Part shown: in pieces, positions 18,134 through 26,943 of the stretch
Layout: each line of letters begins with the position of its first letter
How positions within the stretch are numbered: position 1 is the stretch's first letter
Assembly: GCF_900116705.1 (NCBI RefSeq)
Contig: NZ_FPBP01000007.1
Location: 1-64,000 of the forward strand
From: Halomonas korlensis
Lineage (GTDB): Bacteria > Pseudomonadota > Gammaproteobacteria > Pseudomonadales > Halomonadaceae
Length of the DNA: 64,000 nt
Reading direction: 5' to 3'
Made by a program: the position numbers and the translations under genes
Notes under the pieces: model-generated
Told to the model about the DNA's origin: nothing
Database searches by the model: none
Seen by the model: only the letters and a program-made list of their open reading frames with translations

Positions 18134-19513
18134 TCAGCGGTAGATCAGGGTCGGCAGCCACAGCGAGATCGCCGGAATGAAGGTCACCAGCAGCAGCGAA
18201 ATCACTAGCGGAATCAGGAACGGAATGGTGCCACGCATGCAGTTCTCGAAGGATATGTTCGACACCCGCGACAGTACGTAAAGCACCATGCCCACGGGTG
18301 GCGTCAGCAGGCCGATCATCAGGTTGAGCACCATAATCACGCCGAAATGTACCGGGTCGACGCCCGCGCTTACGGCGACCGGCAGCAGTACCGGCACCAG
18401 AATGGTGATGGCGGCGATAGTTTCCATGAAGCAGCCGACCACGATCAGCACTAGGTTGATGATGATCAGCAGCGCGATGGGATTGTCGGCAAAAGGCCCC
18501 AGCAGCCCCATGACGTGCTGGGTCACCTGGTTGCTGGTCATGATCCAGGCAAATATCGAGGCGCCCGCGACGATCAGCAGGATCACGGCAGTGGTCTCGA
18601 TGGTCTCCATGCTGACCTTCAACAGGCGCCGCCAGGTCAGAATGCGATACACCACGCCGCCTAAAAAGAGGGCATACACCACCGCCGCGATGGCCGCCTC
18701 GGTCGGTGTGAACATGCCCGAGATGATCCCGCCGACGATGATCACCGGCGCCAATAGCGACAGGAAGGCGCGACGAAACGTCAACCAGAGGACCGGGATC
18801 GAGAACTGGGCGTCGCGAGGATAGCCGCGGCGCTTGGCCATAATGGTGATCATCACCATTAGCGACACGCCCATCAGCAGGCCCGGGACCAGGCCGGCGA
18901 CGAACAGTTGCCCCACCGACACCGAGGCCATTACGCCGTAGATAACCATCGGCAGGCTGGGTGGAATGATCGGGCCGATGGTCGATGACGCTGCCGTGAT
19001 GCCCACCGAGAATTGCTGATCGTAGCCGGCATCGCGCATAGCCTTGATCTCGATGGTGCCCAGGCCGCCGGCATCGGCCACCGCCGCTCCTGACATGCCG
19101 GAAAAGACGATGCTGGCGCCAACGTTGACATGGCCCAGGCCACCGCGCATCCAGCCCATCAGCGCCTTGGCGAAATCGAAGATGCGATTGGTAATGCCGC
19201 CATTGTTCATCAGATTGCCGGCAAGAATGAAGAACGGGATCGCCAGCAGCGGAAAGCTGTCGACGCCATTGATCATGCGATGCACGACCACCACGTCTGG
19301 CACCCGCCCGGTGAGATAGACATAGAGCAGGCAAGAACCGGCCAGGCTGATGGCGATCGGCACGCCCAGCAATAGCAGGGTAAACAGGGCAGCAAACAGG
19401 AAAAGCAGATACTGGCCGTTGAAGACCAGCACGAGACAGCCAATGACCGCCAGCAGGGCAATCAGCGGAGAGATCAACGCACCCCGTCGGCTCACCGCCT
19501 GGATATGGGACAT
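18134..19513 (-). CDS. dctM: TRAP transporter large permease (first system)
   Basis: 459 aa, a multi-spanning (about 12 helices) ion-transporter-superfamily membrane protein that drives Na+-dependent uptake of a carboxylate delivered by the binding protein. Typical TRAP signatures are seen: PFFILAGNLMNNGGI (about 100), SIVFSGMSGAAVADAGGLGTIEIKAM (about 135), and TIGPIIPPSLPMVIYGV (about 173). GGAG precedes the ATG. N-terminal residues 1-15 are an unusual extra cytosolic leader. The gene is followed by the Ldh2-like enzyme after 25 bases and preceded by dctQ. Confidence 0.92.
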   Translation of the reverse strand: MSHIQAVSRRGALISPLIALLAVIGCLVLVFNGQYLLFLFAALFTLLLLGVPIAISLAGSCLLYVYLTGRVPDVVVVHRMINGVDSFPLLAIPFFILAGNLMNNGGITNRIFDFAKALMGWMRGGLGHVNVGASIVFSGMSGAAVADAGGLGTIEIKAMRDAGYDQQFSVGITAASSTIGPIIPPSLPMVIYGVMASVSVGQLFVAGLVPGLLMGVSLMVMITIMAKRRGYPRDAQFSIPVLWLTFRRAFLSLLAPVIIVGGIISGMFTPTEAAIAAVVYALFLGGVVYRILTWRRLLKVSMETIETTAVILLIVAGASIFAWIMTSNQVTQHVMGLLGPFADNPIALLIIINLVLIVVGCFMETIAAITILVPVLLPVAVSAGVDPVHFGVIMVLNLMIGLLTPPVGMVLYVLSRVSNISFENCMRGTIPFLIPLVISLLLVTFIPAISLWLPTLIYR

Positions 19514-19557
19514 GGGAGGGACTCCGGCCTATGTTGTCGTTATGGGAGATGTGGTCG

Positions 19558-20094
19558 TTAGGGAACGTGAGGATGCTCGACGGTACGGTCGCGCCAGCGC
19601 AGAAACGCAATCTGGATCGAACGCGCCAACATCAAGAGGAAACCCACCAGCACTACGTAATAGAGAAAACTCTTGGGGATATCGACGGAGGCCATCAACG
19701 CGGTGGTCCGATCGGCGAGTTTCCAGGTAACCCAGGCACCAATGGCGAAGAAGGCGATGCTGACGAGGTCGACAAGGGTCACGAGCAGCCGACTCATCCA
19801 TCCCGGCATGTAGCGATAGAAGAATTCGACGGAAATGTGCGTGCCCGTGCGTACGGCCATGGAGCCACCCATGAACCCCACGGCCACCAACAGGTAGCGC
19901 GCCATTTCCTCCGTCCAGGCGATCGAGTCTCCCAGTACGTATCGGCTGAAAAACTGCAGGAACACAACCAGCGCCAGCAACCAGAACACCGCCAGGGTGG
20001 CGCAATCCTCGATACCGTAGTCCCGCCACTCGAAGGTATCGTCTTCCTCGATCTGAAAACCGGACTCCCCGTCAGGCCATTTTTCGGTCGTCAT
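19558..20094 (-). CDS. dctQ: TRAP transporter small permease (first system)
   Basis: 178 aa, four predicted membrane helices (about 32-55, 65-85, 105-125, 145-165). DctQ-type features include FLQFFSRYVLGDSIAWTEEMARYLLVAVGFMGG and the GTHISVEFF loop. It joins DctM and docks the binding protein. The start at 20094 has GGAG 7 nt upstream. It has an extra acidic N-terminus of about 25 residues. A strong 10-bp hairpin lies between it and the upstream dctP. Confidence 0.88.
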   Translation of the reverse strand: MTTEKWPDGESGFQIEEDDTFEWRDYGIEDCATLAVFWLLALVVFLQFFSRYVLGDSIAWTEEMARYLLVAVGFMGGSMAVRTGTHISVEFFYRYMPGWMSRLLVTLVDLVSIAFFAIGAWVTWKLADRTTALMASVDIPKSFLYYVVLVGFLLMLARSIQIAFLRWRDRTVEHPHVP

Positions 20095-20112
20095 AAGCTC
20101 ACTCCGCAGATA

Positions 20113-20138
20113 ACGCCACCCCGTTAATGGGGTGGCGT
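20113..20138 (-). promoter_or_regulatory. Intercistronic hairpin between dctP and dctQ (system 1)
   Basis: Stem ACGCCACCCC / GGGGTGGCGT with a 6-nt loop, placed 19 nt after the dctP stop and about 19 nt before the dctQ start. No T-run follows on the minus strand, so it is more likely a 3'-end stabiliser or partial processing stop that lets the abundant binding protein be made in excess. Confidence 0.6.
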
Positions 20139-20157
20139 GTCGGCAACGAGAAGGAAG

Positions 20158-21156
20158 TTACTGACCGATCGCCTGCAGGCGGTCGTAGGTTTCCTGATCC
20201 CAGGTAGCATCTTCACCGGTATGGTACGGCACAGTCGCTTCGCGGAATGGCGTGATGTCGACTTCGTTGACGGTCACTCCTTGATCCTCGAACCAGGCGA
20301 CGAGATCCTCCTCGGACTGGAGAATGTCTTCGGTGATCTTCTCGCCGGCTTCCATATAGACCTCACGGAAGATCTCGCGGTCCTCTTCGGACAGGCGATT
20401 CCACAGCGGCCCACCGGCAATGGTAATCAGCGAGTCGGTGATGTGGCCGGTCAGGTTGATGTAGTCCTGCACCTCGTAGAAGGCCTTGGCGCGGATGGTC
20501 GGTAGTGGGTTCTCCTGAGCATCCACGACTCCCTGCTGCAGGGCCAGATAGACCTCGGCGAAGGCGATGGGCGTCGGGTTGGCGCCCACGGCTTCGGGGA
20601 ACATCATGTACATTGGCGCGTTGGGCGTGCGGATCTTGAGGCCTTCCATGTCCGCCGGCTCGTTGATCGCCTCGTTGGACGTCACGTGACGACGCCCGTA
20701 GTAGTTCATCGCTAACGGCACGTTGCCGGTCTCGTCCTGGTAGCCCTGGGCGATCTCGTCGAAAAGGTCGCTGTCGGCATAGGCGCGCCAGTGATCGAAG
20801 TCGCGGAACATGTAGGGCGCGCCGGCAATGCCGATGGGACCGTAGAAGCGCCCGGCGAACTGGTTACCGGTATAGATGAGATCCACGGTACCCAGTTGCA
20901 GGCCCTCGTTGATATCGGCTTCCTTGCCCAGCGACGAGGCGGCATGCACCTCGATCTCGTAGCGGCCGTCGGTGCGCTCCTCGATCTCCTCGGCCGCCCA
21001 CAGCGCCCACTCGTGGTAGGGCTCGGAGGTTTCATAGACGTGGGCGAAATTAAGAGTTTCGGCGAAGGCGTGCCCACCGGCCGTCATGCCGGCCAGCAGG
21101 ACGGTGCTGGTGGCGAGGCGATGGATGGTCTTGAGTCGAAAACTGGCGTTACCCAT
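20158..21156 (-). CDS. dctP: TRAP transporter solute-binding protein (first system)
   Basis: 332 aa periplasmic binding protein of the DctP family. A signal peptide is clear: basic MGNASFRLKTIHR, hydrophobic stretch to about residue 25, then a cut near AFA-ETLNF. The conserved sugar-acid/dicarboxylate features follow: NEPADMEGLKIRTPNAPMYM with the carboxylate-binding Arg (about 175), and LQQGVVDAQENPLPTI (about 215). GAGCTCC-free AAGGAG precedes the ATG. It heads the operon; candidate operator B lies 86 nt upstream. The ligand is probably a sugar acid, given the island. Confidence 0.92.
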   Translation of the reverse strand: MGNASFRLKTIHRLATSTVLLAGMTAGGHAFAETLNFAHVYETSEPYHEWALWAAEEIEERTDGRYEIEVHAASSLGKEADINEGLQLGTVDLIYTGNQFAGRFYGPIGIAGAPYMFRDFDHWRAYADSDLFDEIAQGYQDETGNVPLAMNYYGRRHVTSNEAINEPADMEGLKIRTPNAPMYMMFPEAVGANPTPIAFAEVYLALQQGVVDAQENPLPTIRAKAFYEVQDYINLTGHITDSLITIAGGPLWNRLSEEDREIFREVYMEAGEKITEDILQSEEDLVAWFEDQGVTVNEVDITPFREATVPYHTGEDATWDQETYDRLQAIGQ

Positions 21157-21241
21157 TTATTGTGCTCCTTGACGTTAAGGTTCGGGAGTTAGGATTGTCG
21201 GGTTAAGGGTGGAAATGAAAACGATGGCTTGGCTGTATACG

Positions 21242-21251
21242 TGTCATACCA
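21242..21251. promoter_or_regulatory. Candidate GntR operator B upstream of the first TRAP operon
   Basis: TGTCATACCA, within GTATACGTGTCATACC, in the 107-bp gap that must carry the promoter of dctP (minus strand). Identical over ten bases to the copy at 10451-10460 and eight of ten to that at 24319-24328. Confidence 0.5.
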
Positions 21252-21263
21252 TCAAGCTCGAAT

Positions 21264-22460
21264 CTAGTCGCCTATTCTGGGCAATGCAACCTCGCGTGGC
21301 GCCAGCGACCGATACAAGCGAACCAGCAGCGCCTCGTCGCCGAAGCCACCGGCCTTGGTCAGCAGCGACCGGTCGCGATTGCCCTGCGGGTATCCCAGCA
21401 CGACGCCCGCCTTCCATTCACCCGCGACGTCCAGGTAGTGCGCGCCCAGTCTCGCCATCACCGCGCTGGCACAATCCCCGCCGGTGACCAGGCACAGGCG
21501 TTGAGCGGCCGCGGTCATGCCGGCGACCAAAGCATCTGCCAGCTCAGCGGCCACCTCGTCCGCCTCGCGGGGGCTCGCGTCGGCGTCGGGGCGCAGCAAC
21601 AGGAAAGGCGCCTCGACCGGCACGTCGGTGGCACCCGTTACGACCGGCAGTTCCGGCACAGCGCGGCGCAGCGCGGCTACCTGTTGGGCGGCGCGCTCAC
21701 TGCGCGAGCCCACGGCCAGCCAAAGACTCGAAAAGCGATGGCTTGAGGTACGAGCGTGGGGCTCGCCGAACAGGCTTCGGGCCAGGGCGCGGCTCAAACC
21801 AGCGGCGCCAACGGCCAACCACTTGCCCGGGTCATTGACGATCCCATCCGCCAGGACCTCGAGATCGGCATCCGTCTCGGCATCGGCCACGCTGTCAGCG
21901 CTCGGCAAGGGCTGGCCCGGCGCATGTCGCGCCAGGGGTAGCCCTTCGGCGTCGAACAGGACATCCAGACCACCACTGGGCGGGCGTGACCGTGCGTCAT
22001 GGGCAAAGTCGGTCGACGCCAGGGGTTGGCCGTGGACGAGAATGCGCGCCTCGCGTGTCGTGCGGCCCTGGGCGGGTACGGCCGGGGCGAGCAGCAGCGT
22101 CCGTGCGCAGGCCCGGCGCATCGACAGGCTCTCGGCCACCACCTGACCGCGCAGTGTCGAGTCGATCTTCTTGAACCACACGTCTGGCGCCAGGCGGGCG
22201 AGCAACTGTGTAGCTCGAGCCACGCGCTCGGCGGCCACCGGCGCGCTCAAGTGACGCGATTCGGTCGTCACTGCGATCACCTCCGGCAGCGCCCCTTGCC
22301 ACGCGTCCAGCAAGCCTTCCAGATGCTCCAGCGCTACCACCACACGCGTGGTCGCGCCCCGCTGGGCGAAGGGCGCGGCGGCATCCAGCGCGCCGGTCAG
22401 ATCGTCGGCGACGATCGCCACCCGGCGCTGCTTATGCGCCCCGGCCCCGGCGCTGCTCAT
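21264..22460 (-). CDS. Four-carbon acid sugar kinase (DUF1537), D-threonate/D-erythronate 4-kinase type
   Basis: 398 aa. N-terminal sugar-binding domain with IVADDLTGALDAAAPFA (about 15-31) and KKIDSTLRGQV (about 95), and a C-terminal nucleotide-binding domain with LVTGGDCASAVM (about 320) and GYPQGNRDRSLLTKAGGFG (about 355-375). DUF1537 kinases phosphorylate tetronates at O4. Pairing with PdxA2, which it follows with an ATGA overlap (start within the pdxA2 stop), points to DtnK/DenK: the product 4-phosphotetronate is oxidised and decarboxylated to dihydroxyacetone phosphate. This is a second DUF1537 gene, distinct from the OtnK at 38142. An alternative substrate is D-erythronate instead of D-threonate. 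Confidence 0.87.
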   Translation of the reverse strand: MSSAGAGAHKQRRVAIVADDLTGALDAAAPFAQRGATTRVVVALEHLEGLLDAWQGALPEVIAVTTESRHLSAPVAAERVARATQLLARLAPDVWFKKIDSTLRGQVVAESLSMRRACARTLLLAPAVPAQGRTTREARILVHGQPLASTDFAHDARSRPPSGGLDVLFDAEGLPLARHAPGQPLPSADSVADAETDADLEVLADGIVNDPGKWLAVGAAGLSRALARSLFGEPHARTSSHRFSSLWLAVGSRSERAAQQVAALRRAVPELPVVTGATDVPVEAPFLLLRPDADASPREADEVAAELADALVAGMTAAAQRLCLVTGGDCASAVMARLGAHYLDVAGEWKAGVVLGYPQGNRDRSLLTKAGGFGDEALLVRLYRSLAPREVALPRIGD

Positions 22461-22486
22461 GCCCCCCGACCCCGACGTGGCTCATG
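22437..22486. repeat. Imperfect 25-bp tandem duplication at the pdxA2/kinase junction
   Basis: Units 22437-22461 and 22462-22486 agree at 20 of 25 bases and each ends in CTCATG, i.e. an ATG on the minus strand. Only the ATG of the first unit (22458-22460) is in frame with the kinase. Confidence 0.6.
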
Positions 22487-23491
22487 CGTCCCGGCAACCA
22501 GGCGATGCGCGTAAGCGATGGCCGCGCCCATGTTGGTGGCATCCGCCCTGCCCTGCCAGGCAATGTCGAAGGCGGTGCCATGATCCACCGAGGTACGCCG
22601 GATCGGCAGCCCGAGACTGACGTTGACCGTGGTGTCGAAGGCAATCAGCTTGACCGGGATATGGCCCTGGTCGTGATACTGGGCCACCACCAGATCGAAC
22701 TCGCCCTGCGAGGCGCGATAGAAGACGGTGTCGGCGGAAATCGGACCGCTGACATCGAACCCACGCGCCTTGAGGGCCTCGACGGCCGGCACGATACAGC
22801 GCGTGTCCTCGTCGCCGAAGATGCCGCCCTCACCGCAGTGCGGGTTGAGGCCGGCCACGGCGATGCGCGGATTGGCCATCCCCAGGGACACCAGATGCTC
22901 ATGCCCGGCCTCGACGGTGGCGATGATCCGCTCGGGTGTTACCCGGTCGATGGCCTCGCGCAACGACACATGGGTCGACACGTGCAGAGTCGAGAGATGC
23001 TCGGAGGCCAGCAGCATGAACGACGACGGTGCGCCGGTCAGCGCGGCCAGCATGCCGGTATGGCCATCGTAATAATGACCGGCGGCATGCAACGCGGCCT
23101 TGTTCAACGGCGCCGTGACGATCACCCCGGCCCGGCCGCTCTGTACCAGTTCCACGGCCGTGGCGATGCAGCGAAAGGCCATGTCGCCGGCACCGGCACT
23201 GATCTCGCCGTCGGGGATCATGACATTACCGGCCGCCTCGACCACCGCCACGGCCACGCTACCGGCGGGGGCGTTGGGGGCATCCAGAGGGGCGAAATTC
23301 AGCTTGGCGTCAATCGTCTGCACAGCGCGGCGAAAGATCGCCGGGTCGCCGACCAGCAGCGTACCGGCTCGCGCCGACGGTGACATAGCGGCAACGGCCC
23401 GGCAGATGATCTCGGGGCCGATGCCCGCCGGGTCGCCCATGGTAATGGCGATGTCGTATTGTCTTGAAACACTGTGGCTGGACTCACTCAT
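22457..23491 (-). CDS. pdxA2: PdxA2, 4-phospho-D-threonate/D-erythronate 3-dehydrogenase
   Basis: 344 aa of the PdxA metal-dependent decarboxylating dehydrogenase family. TMGDPAGIGPEI (about 17-28), APLNKAALHAAG (about 125), the metal-binding DGHTGMLA His, AGLNPHCGEGGIFGDED (about 225) and YHDQGHIPVKLIAF are all present. In tetronate catabolism it converts 4-phosphotetronate to 3-keto, which loses CO2 to give dihydroxyacetone phosphate. The ATG at 23491 overlaps the SDR stop by ATGA. A frame extension to 23626 is overlap with the SDR and was rejected. A housekeeping vitamin B6 PdxA is less likely because of the kinase neighbour. Confidence 0.92.
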   Translation of the reverse strand: MSESSHSVSRQYDIAITMGDPAGIGPEIICRAVAAMSPSARAGTLLVGDPAIFRRAVQTIDAKLNFAPLDAPNAPAGSVAVAVVEAAGNVMIPDGEISAGAGDMAFRCIATAVELVQSGRAGVIVTAPLNKAALHAAGHYYDGHTGMLAALTGAPSSFMLLASEHLSTLHVSTHVSLREAIDRVTPERIIATVEAGHEHLVSLGMANPRIAVAGLNPHCGEGGIFGDEDTRCIVPAVEALKARGFDVSGPISADTVFYRASQGEFDLVVAQYHDQGHIPVKLIAFDTTVNVSLGLPIRRTSVDHGTAFDIAWQGRADATNMGAAIAYAHRLVAGTHEPRRGRGA

Positions 23492-24252
23492 GGCATTAAC
23501 TGCCCGCCGTTGACCTCGATGATCTGACCGGTGACGTAGCCGCTCAATGCATCGGTCGCCAGAAATAGATAGGCGCCCACGCAATCTTCCGCGCTGCCAA
23601 GCCGGCTTTGGGGAATCGTCGCGCATGCCGCGTCCATCTGGGCATCGTTGGAGTGGCGTACATGGAAATCGGTGGTGATCACGCCGGGCGCCACGGCGTT
23701 GACGCGGATATTGTCACCGGCAAGCTCCTTGGCCATGTTGCGGGTTAGGGTGGTGACGAAGCCCTTGGCCGAGGCGTAGAGACCGGCACCCGGCCCTCCG
23801 CCGTTGCGCGCGGCAATCGAACCGGTATGGATGATATTGCCGGCGCCGGCCTGGCGTAGGTAGGGCAGCGCCGCACGGCTGGCCATCACCACCGAGCGGG
23901 CGTTAAGGTCCATCACTCGGTCGTAATGCGCATCGTCCATCTCGTCCAGGCTGACACGGCCCAGCATGTCGCCGGCATTGTTGATCAGCAGGTCGAGCCC
24001 GCCCAGTTGCTCCGCCGCCTGGTCGACGATGGCGGTGGCCTCCCGGGAGCGGCTGACATCGCCCTGAACTAGAAAGGCCTGGCCTCCCGCCTGGCGGATG
24101 TCGTCGCATACCGCCTGGGCCGGCCCTTCGCTGCGGTGATAATGTACCGCCACATGAGCACCGAGCCCCCCGAGCCGCCTGGCCACCGCCGCGCCAATAC
24201 CGCGGCTCGAACCGGTGACCAGTACCCGCTTGCCCTTCATCTCGTCGAACAT
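23488..24252 (-). CDS. SDR dehydrogenase of the tetronate/sugar-acid operon
   Basis: 254 aa classical SDR resembling FabG-like sugar-acid dehydrogenases. TGSSRGIGAAVA (about 13-24), NNAGDM (about 92), YASAK (about 158) and the C-terminal GYVTGQIIEVNGGQL are intact. First gene of the operon SDR-pdxA2-kinase (minus strand), all linked by 4-base overlaps. It probably supplies or recycles the keto form of the substrate; an exact substrate cannot be read. The promoter is in the divergent gap to 24427 that contains candidate operator C. Confidence 0.85.
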   Translation of the reverse strand: MFDEMKGKRVLVTGSSRGIGAAVARRLGGLGAHVAVHYHRSEGPAQAVCDDIRQAGGQAFLVQGDVSRSREATAIVDQAAEQLGGLDLLINNAGDMLGRVSLDEMDDAHYDRVMDLNARSVVMASRAALPYLRQAGAGNIIHTGSIAARNGGGPGAGLYASAKGFVTTLTRNMAKELAGDNIRVNAVAPGVITTDFHVRHSNDAQMDAACATIPQSRLGSAEDCVGAYLFLATDALSGYVTGQIIEVNGGQLMP

Positions 24253-24318
24253 GCTGCTCTCCTGCTTGGCGATCGTCTGGAAGTCATCCTGGGGTTGCTA
24301 TACTGTTCTTGGCATACC

Positions 24319-24328
24319 TGTCATACAT
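24319..24328. promoter_or_regulatory. Candidate GntR operator C in the divergent gap
   Basis: TGTCATACAT within GGCATACCTGTCATACATC (24311-24329). A -10-like TATACT (24299-24304) precedes it for the plus-strand gene, so the site would lie just downstream of that start region, a classical repressor position. Serves the 174-bp gap between the SDR (minus) and the FAH gene (plus). Confidence 0.5.
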
Positions 24329-24426
24329 CACGACATCCTTTGCATCATAGGCCAAAGTCAGCCGGATGCCAGCCCGCTGGCCCAGTCATTCATATTAGCC
24401 ATTCGCATAAACCACTCGGAGGTGTT

Positions 24427-25590
24427 ATGTCCCCCCTTTCTCCGGCAGATTTCCTGCCTACCGATCTCTCCACGGCGCTATTGGTCGGACGCGCCTGGCG
24501 GGACACGCCGCACGCCGGGCCGGCGCTGGTCACGGTGCGCGATGGCGAGGTCATCGACATTACTCATGCCGGGCTGACGATGGCCGACCTGCTGGAGCGC
24601 GATGACCTCCTCGAGGTGGTTCGCCACGCTGAGGGCGACTCGCTGGGATCCGTAGAAGCGCTGTTCACCAACTCGCTCGAGGCGACGCCGAGGCCCCCCT
24701 ACCTGCTCGCCCCCTGCGACGTCCAGGCCATCAAGGCCTGCGGCGTGACCTTCGCGGTCAGCCTGATGGAGCGGGTGATCGAGGAACAGGCCGTCGGCGA
24801 TCCGGCACGCGCCGCCGAGCTGCGCAACGAGCTGCAGACGCTGATCGGCAAGGATCTATCGCGAATCGTACCCGGCTCCGAGGAAGCCATGGCCCTCAAG
24901 GAGGCCCTGCTATCGCGCGGCGCCTGGTCGCAGTACATGGAGGTGGGTATCGGGCCAGATGCCGAGGTGTTCACCAAGGCACAGCCACTCTCCTCGGTGG
25001 GCTTCGGCAGCCCCGTGGGCTTGCATCCCTCATCGCAGTGGAACAATCCCGAGCCGGAAATCGTGCTGGCCGTGGACGCCCAGGGGCGCGTCAAGGGCGC
25101 GAGTCTTGGCAATGACGTCAATCTGCGCGACGTGGAAGGCCGCAGCGCCCTGCTGCTCGGCAAGGCCAAGGACAACAATGCCTCCTGCGCCATCGGTCCC
25201 TTTATTCGCCTGTTCGACACGCATTTCGATATCGATACCGTCCGTCAGGCGCGAGTCTCGCTGCGCATCGAAGGCGAGGACGACGGCTTTCTGCTCGAAG
25301 GCGAGAGCGACATGCGCGAGATAAGCCGCGACCCGCTCGACCTGGTACGCCAGACCATCGGCGACCATCACCAGTACCCCGACGGATTCATGCTGTTTCT
25401 GGGCACCATGTTTTCGCCCATCGAGGATCGCGACGGGCAGGGCCAGGGCTTCACCCATCACCCGCGAGACCGCGTGACCATCGCAACACCCGCTCTGGGG
25501 GCACTGGTCAACGCGGTCGGGCGCAGCGACCAACTGCCGCCCTGGACCTTCGGCATCCGCCAGCTGATGCGCCACCTCGCCCAGCGCTGA
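24427..25590 (+). CDS. FAH-family sugar-acid dehydratase/hydrolase, XylX-like
   Basis: 387 aa, the longer type of fumarylacetoacetate hydrolase-like protein, as XylX/2-keto-3-deoxy-pentonate dehydratases. Seen: ACGVTFAVSLMERVIEEQ (about 105), PEPEIVLAVDAQG with metal-ligand Glu (about 205), GNDVNLRDVEGRSALLLGKAKDNNASCAIGPF (about 225-255). GGAGGTG precedes the ATG at 24427. It begins the plus-strand run with fucD and the FAD oxidase. Expected product is a semialdehyde or lactaldehyde-type compound from a 2-keto-3-deoxy acid. Combined with the IlvD-like dehydratase at 8451 it suggests a pentonate route, but an L-fuconate-linked role is also possible because fucD is next. Confidence 0.75.
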   Translation: MSPLSPADFLPTDLSTALLVGRAWRDTPHAGPALVTVRDGEVIDITHAGLTMADLLERDDLLEVVRHAEGDSLGSVEALFTNSLEATPRPPYLLAPCDVQAIKACGVTFAVSLMERVIEEQAVGDPARAAELRNELQTLIGKDLSRIVPGSEEAMALKEALLSRGAWSQYMEVGIGPDAEVFTKAQPLSSVGFGSPVGLHPSSQWNNPEPEIVLAVDAQGRVKGASLGNDVNLRDVEGRSALLLGKAKDNNASCAIGPFIRLFDTHFDIDTVRQARVSLRIEGEDDGFLLEGESDMREISRDPLDLVRQTIGDHHQYPDGFMLFLGTMFSPIEDRDGQGQGFTHHPRDRVTIATPALGALVNAVGRSDQLPPWTFGIRQLMRHLAQR

Positions 25591-25638
25591 CGCTGCCCTT
25601 CACCACGCGCATCGCCACGACTCCAAGAGGACACCGCC

Positions 25639-26943
25639 ATGACTACCATTACGCGTATCGACGTCCAGGACATCCGCTTCCCGACGTCGCGCTCGCTTGA
25701 CGGCTCGGATGCCATGAACGCCGCGCCGGACTACTCCGCCACCTACGTGATCCTGCACACCGACGATGACAACGGCCCCCAGGGCCACGGCCTGACCTTC
25801 ACCATCGGCCGTGGCAACGAGATCGTCGTCACCGCCGTGCGCTCGCTTATCCCGCTCCTCAAGGGCCGCTCGCTGGAGGCGATCACCGCCAACATGGGCG
25901 CCTTCTGGCGCGAAATTACCGGTGATAGCCAGCTGCGCTGGATCGGCCCCGACAAGGGCGCGATCCATCTGGCCACCGCCGCCCTGGTCAACGCCGTCTG
26001 GGACCTGTGGGCCAAGCGTGAAGGCAAGCCGGTATGGAAGCTGCTCGCCGACATGAGCCCCGAAGAGCTGGTGCGCTGCCTCGACTTCCGCTTCGTCACC
26101 GATGCGCTGACGCCGGAAGAGGCCATCGCGCTGCTTCGCCGGCAGCAGTCCGGCAAGGCCGAGCGCGAGGCCGAGATGCGCCGCGACGGCTTTCCGGGCT
26201 ACACCACCTCGGCGGGCTGGCTCGGCTATTCCGACGACAAGGTCCGCCAGTTGGCCCGCGAGGCGCTTGCCGAGGGCTGGACCCACTTCAAGCAGAAGAT
26301 CGGCGCCGATACCGAAGAGGACGCCCGCCGTGCCGCCCTGCTGCGCGAGGAGATCGGTTGGGACAACGTGCTGATGATGGATGCCAACCAGGTGTGGGAG
26401 GTCGACGAGACCGTCGCCAAGATGCGCCGGCTGGCTGAATTCGATCCGCTGTGGATCGAGGAGCCCACCAGCCCCGACGATATTCTCGGTCACGCCGAGA
26501 TCCGCCATCGTGTCGCGCCGATCGGCGTGGCCACCGGCGAGCACTGCCACAACAAGGTGATGTTCAAGCAGTTCCTTCAGGCCGACGCTATCGACTACTG
26601 CCAGATCGACGCCGCGCGCCTTGGCGGGCTCAACGAGGTCATCCTGGTGGTGCTGATGGCTGCCAAGTTCGGCGTGCCGGTCTGCCCGCATGCCGGCGGC
26701 GTCGGGCTCTGCGAGTACGTCCAGCATATCTCGCTGTTCGACTACATTGCCGTCTCGGGCAGCCTCGACGGCCGGGTGCTGGAATACGTCGATCACCTGC
26801 ACGAGCACTTCGTCGATCCGGTGGTAGTCAAGGGTGGCCGCTATCAGGTTCCGACTGCCGCCGGCTACAGCATCACCATGCACGACGACTCGCTGATACG
26901 GCACCGTTTCCCGGACGGCGCCGCCTGGCAGGAGGATAGCTGA
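25639..26943 (+). CDS. fucD: L-fuconate dehydratase (enolase superfamily)
   Basis: 434 aa. Converts L-fuconate to 2-keto-3-deoxy-L-fuconate. The start matches the FucD/ENOSF1 hallmark RFPTSRSLDGSDAMN, with substrate loop residues at the N-terminus. The barrel carries KQKIGADTEEDARRA with the catalytic Lys (about 220), metal ligands in MDANQVWEV (Asp, about 249), WIEEPTSPDD (Glu) and TGEHCHN (Glu, His). AGAGGA precedes the ATG. It is the strongest substrate clue in the island: an L-fuconate (or related 6-deoxyhexonate) pathway. The downstream SDR and FAH partners are about 14 kb away (10536 and 11364), not in this operon. Confidence 0.93.
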   Translation: MTTITRIDVQDIRFPTSRSLDGSDAMNAAPDYSATYVILHTDDDNGPQGHGLTFTIGRGNEIVVTAVRSLIPLLKGRSLEAITANMGAFWREITGDSQLRWIGPDKGAIHLATAALVNAVWDLWAKREGKPVWKLLADMSPEELVRCLDFRFVTDALTPEEAIALLRRQQSGKAEREAEMRRDGFPGYTTSAGWLGYSDDKVRQLAREALAEGWTHFKQKIGADTEEDARRAALLREEIGWDNVLMMDANQVWEVDETVAKMRRLAEFDPLWIEEPTSPDDILGHAEIRHRVAPIGVATGEHCHNKVMFKQFLQADAIDYCQIDAARLGGLNEVILVVLMAAKFGVPVCPHAGGVGLCEYVQHISLFDYIAVSGSLDGRVLEYVDHLHEHFVDPVVVKGGRYQVPTAAGYSITMHDDSLIRHRFPDGAAWQEDS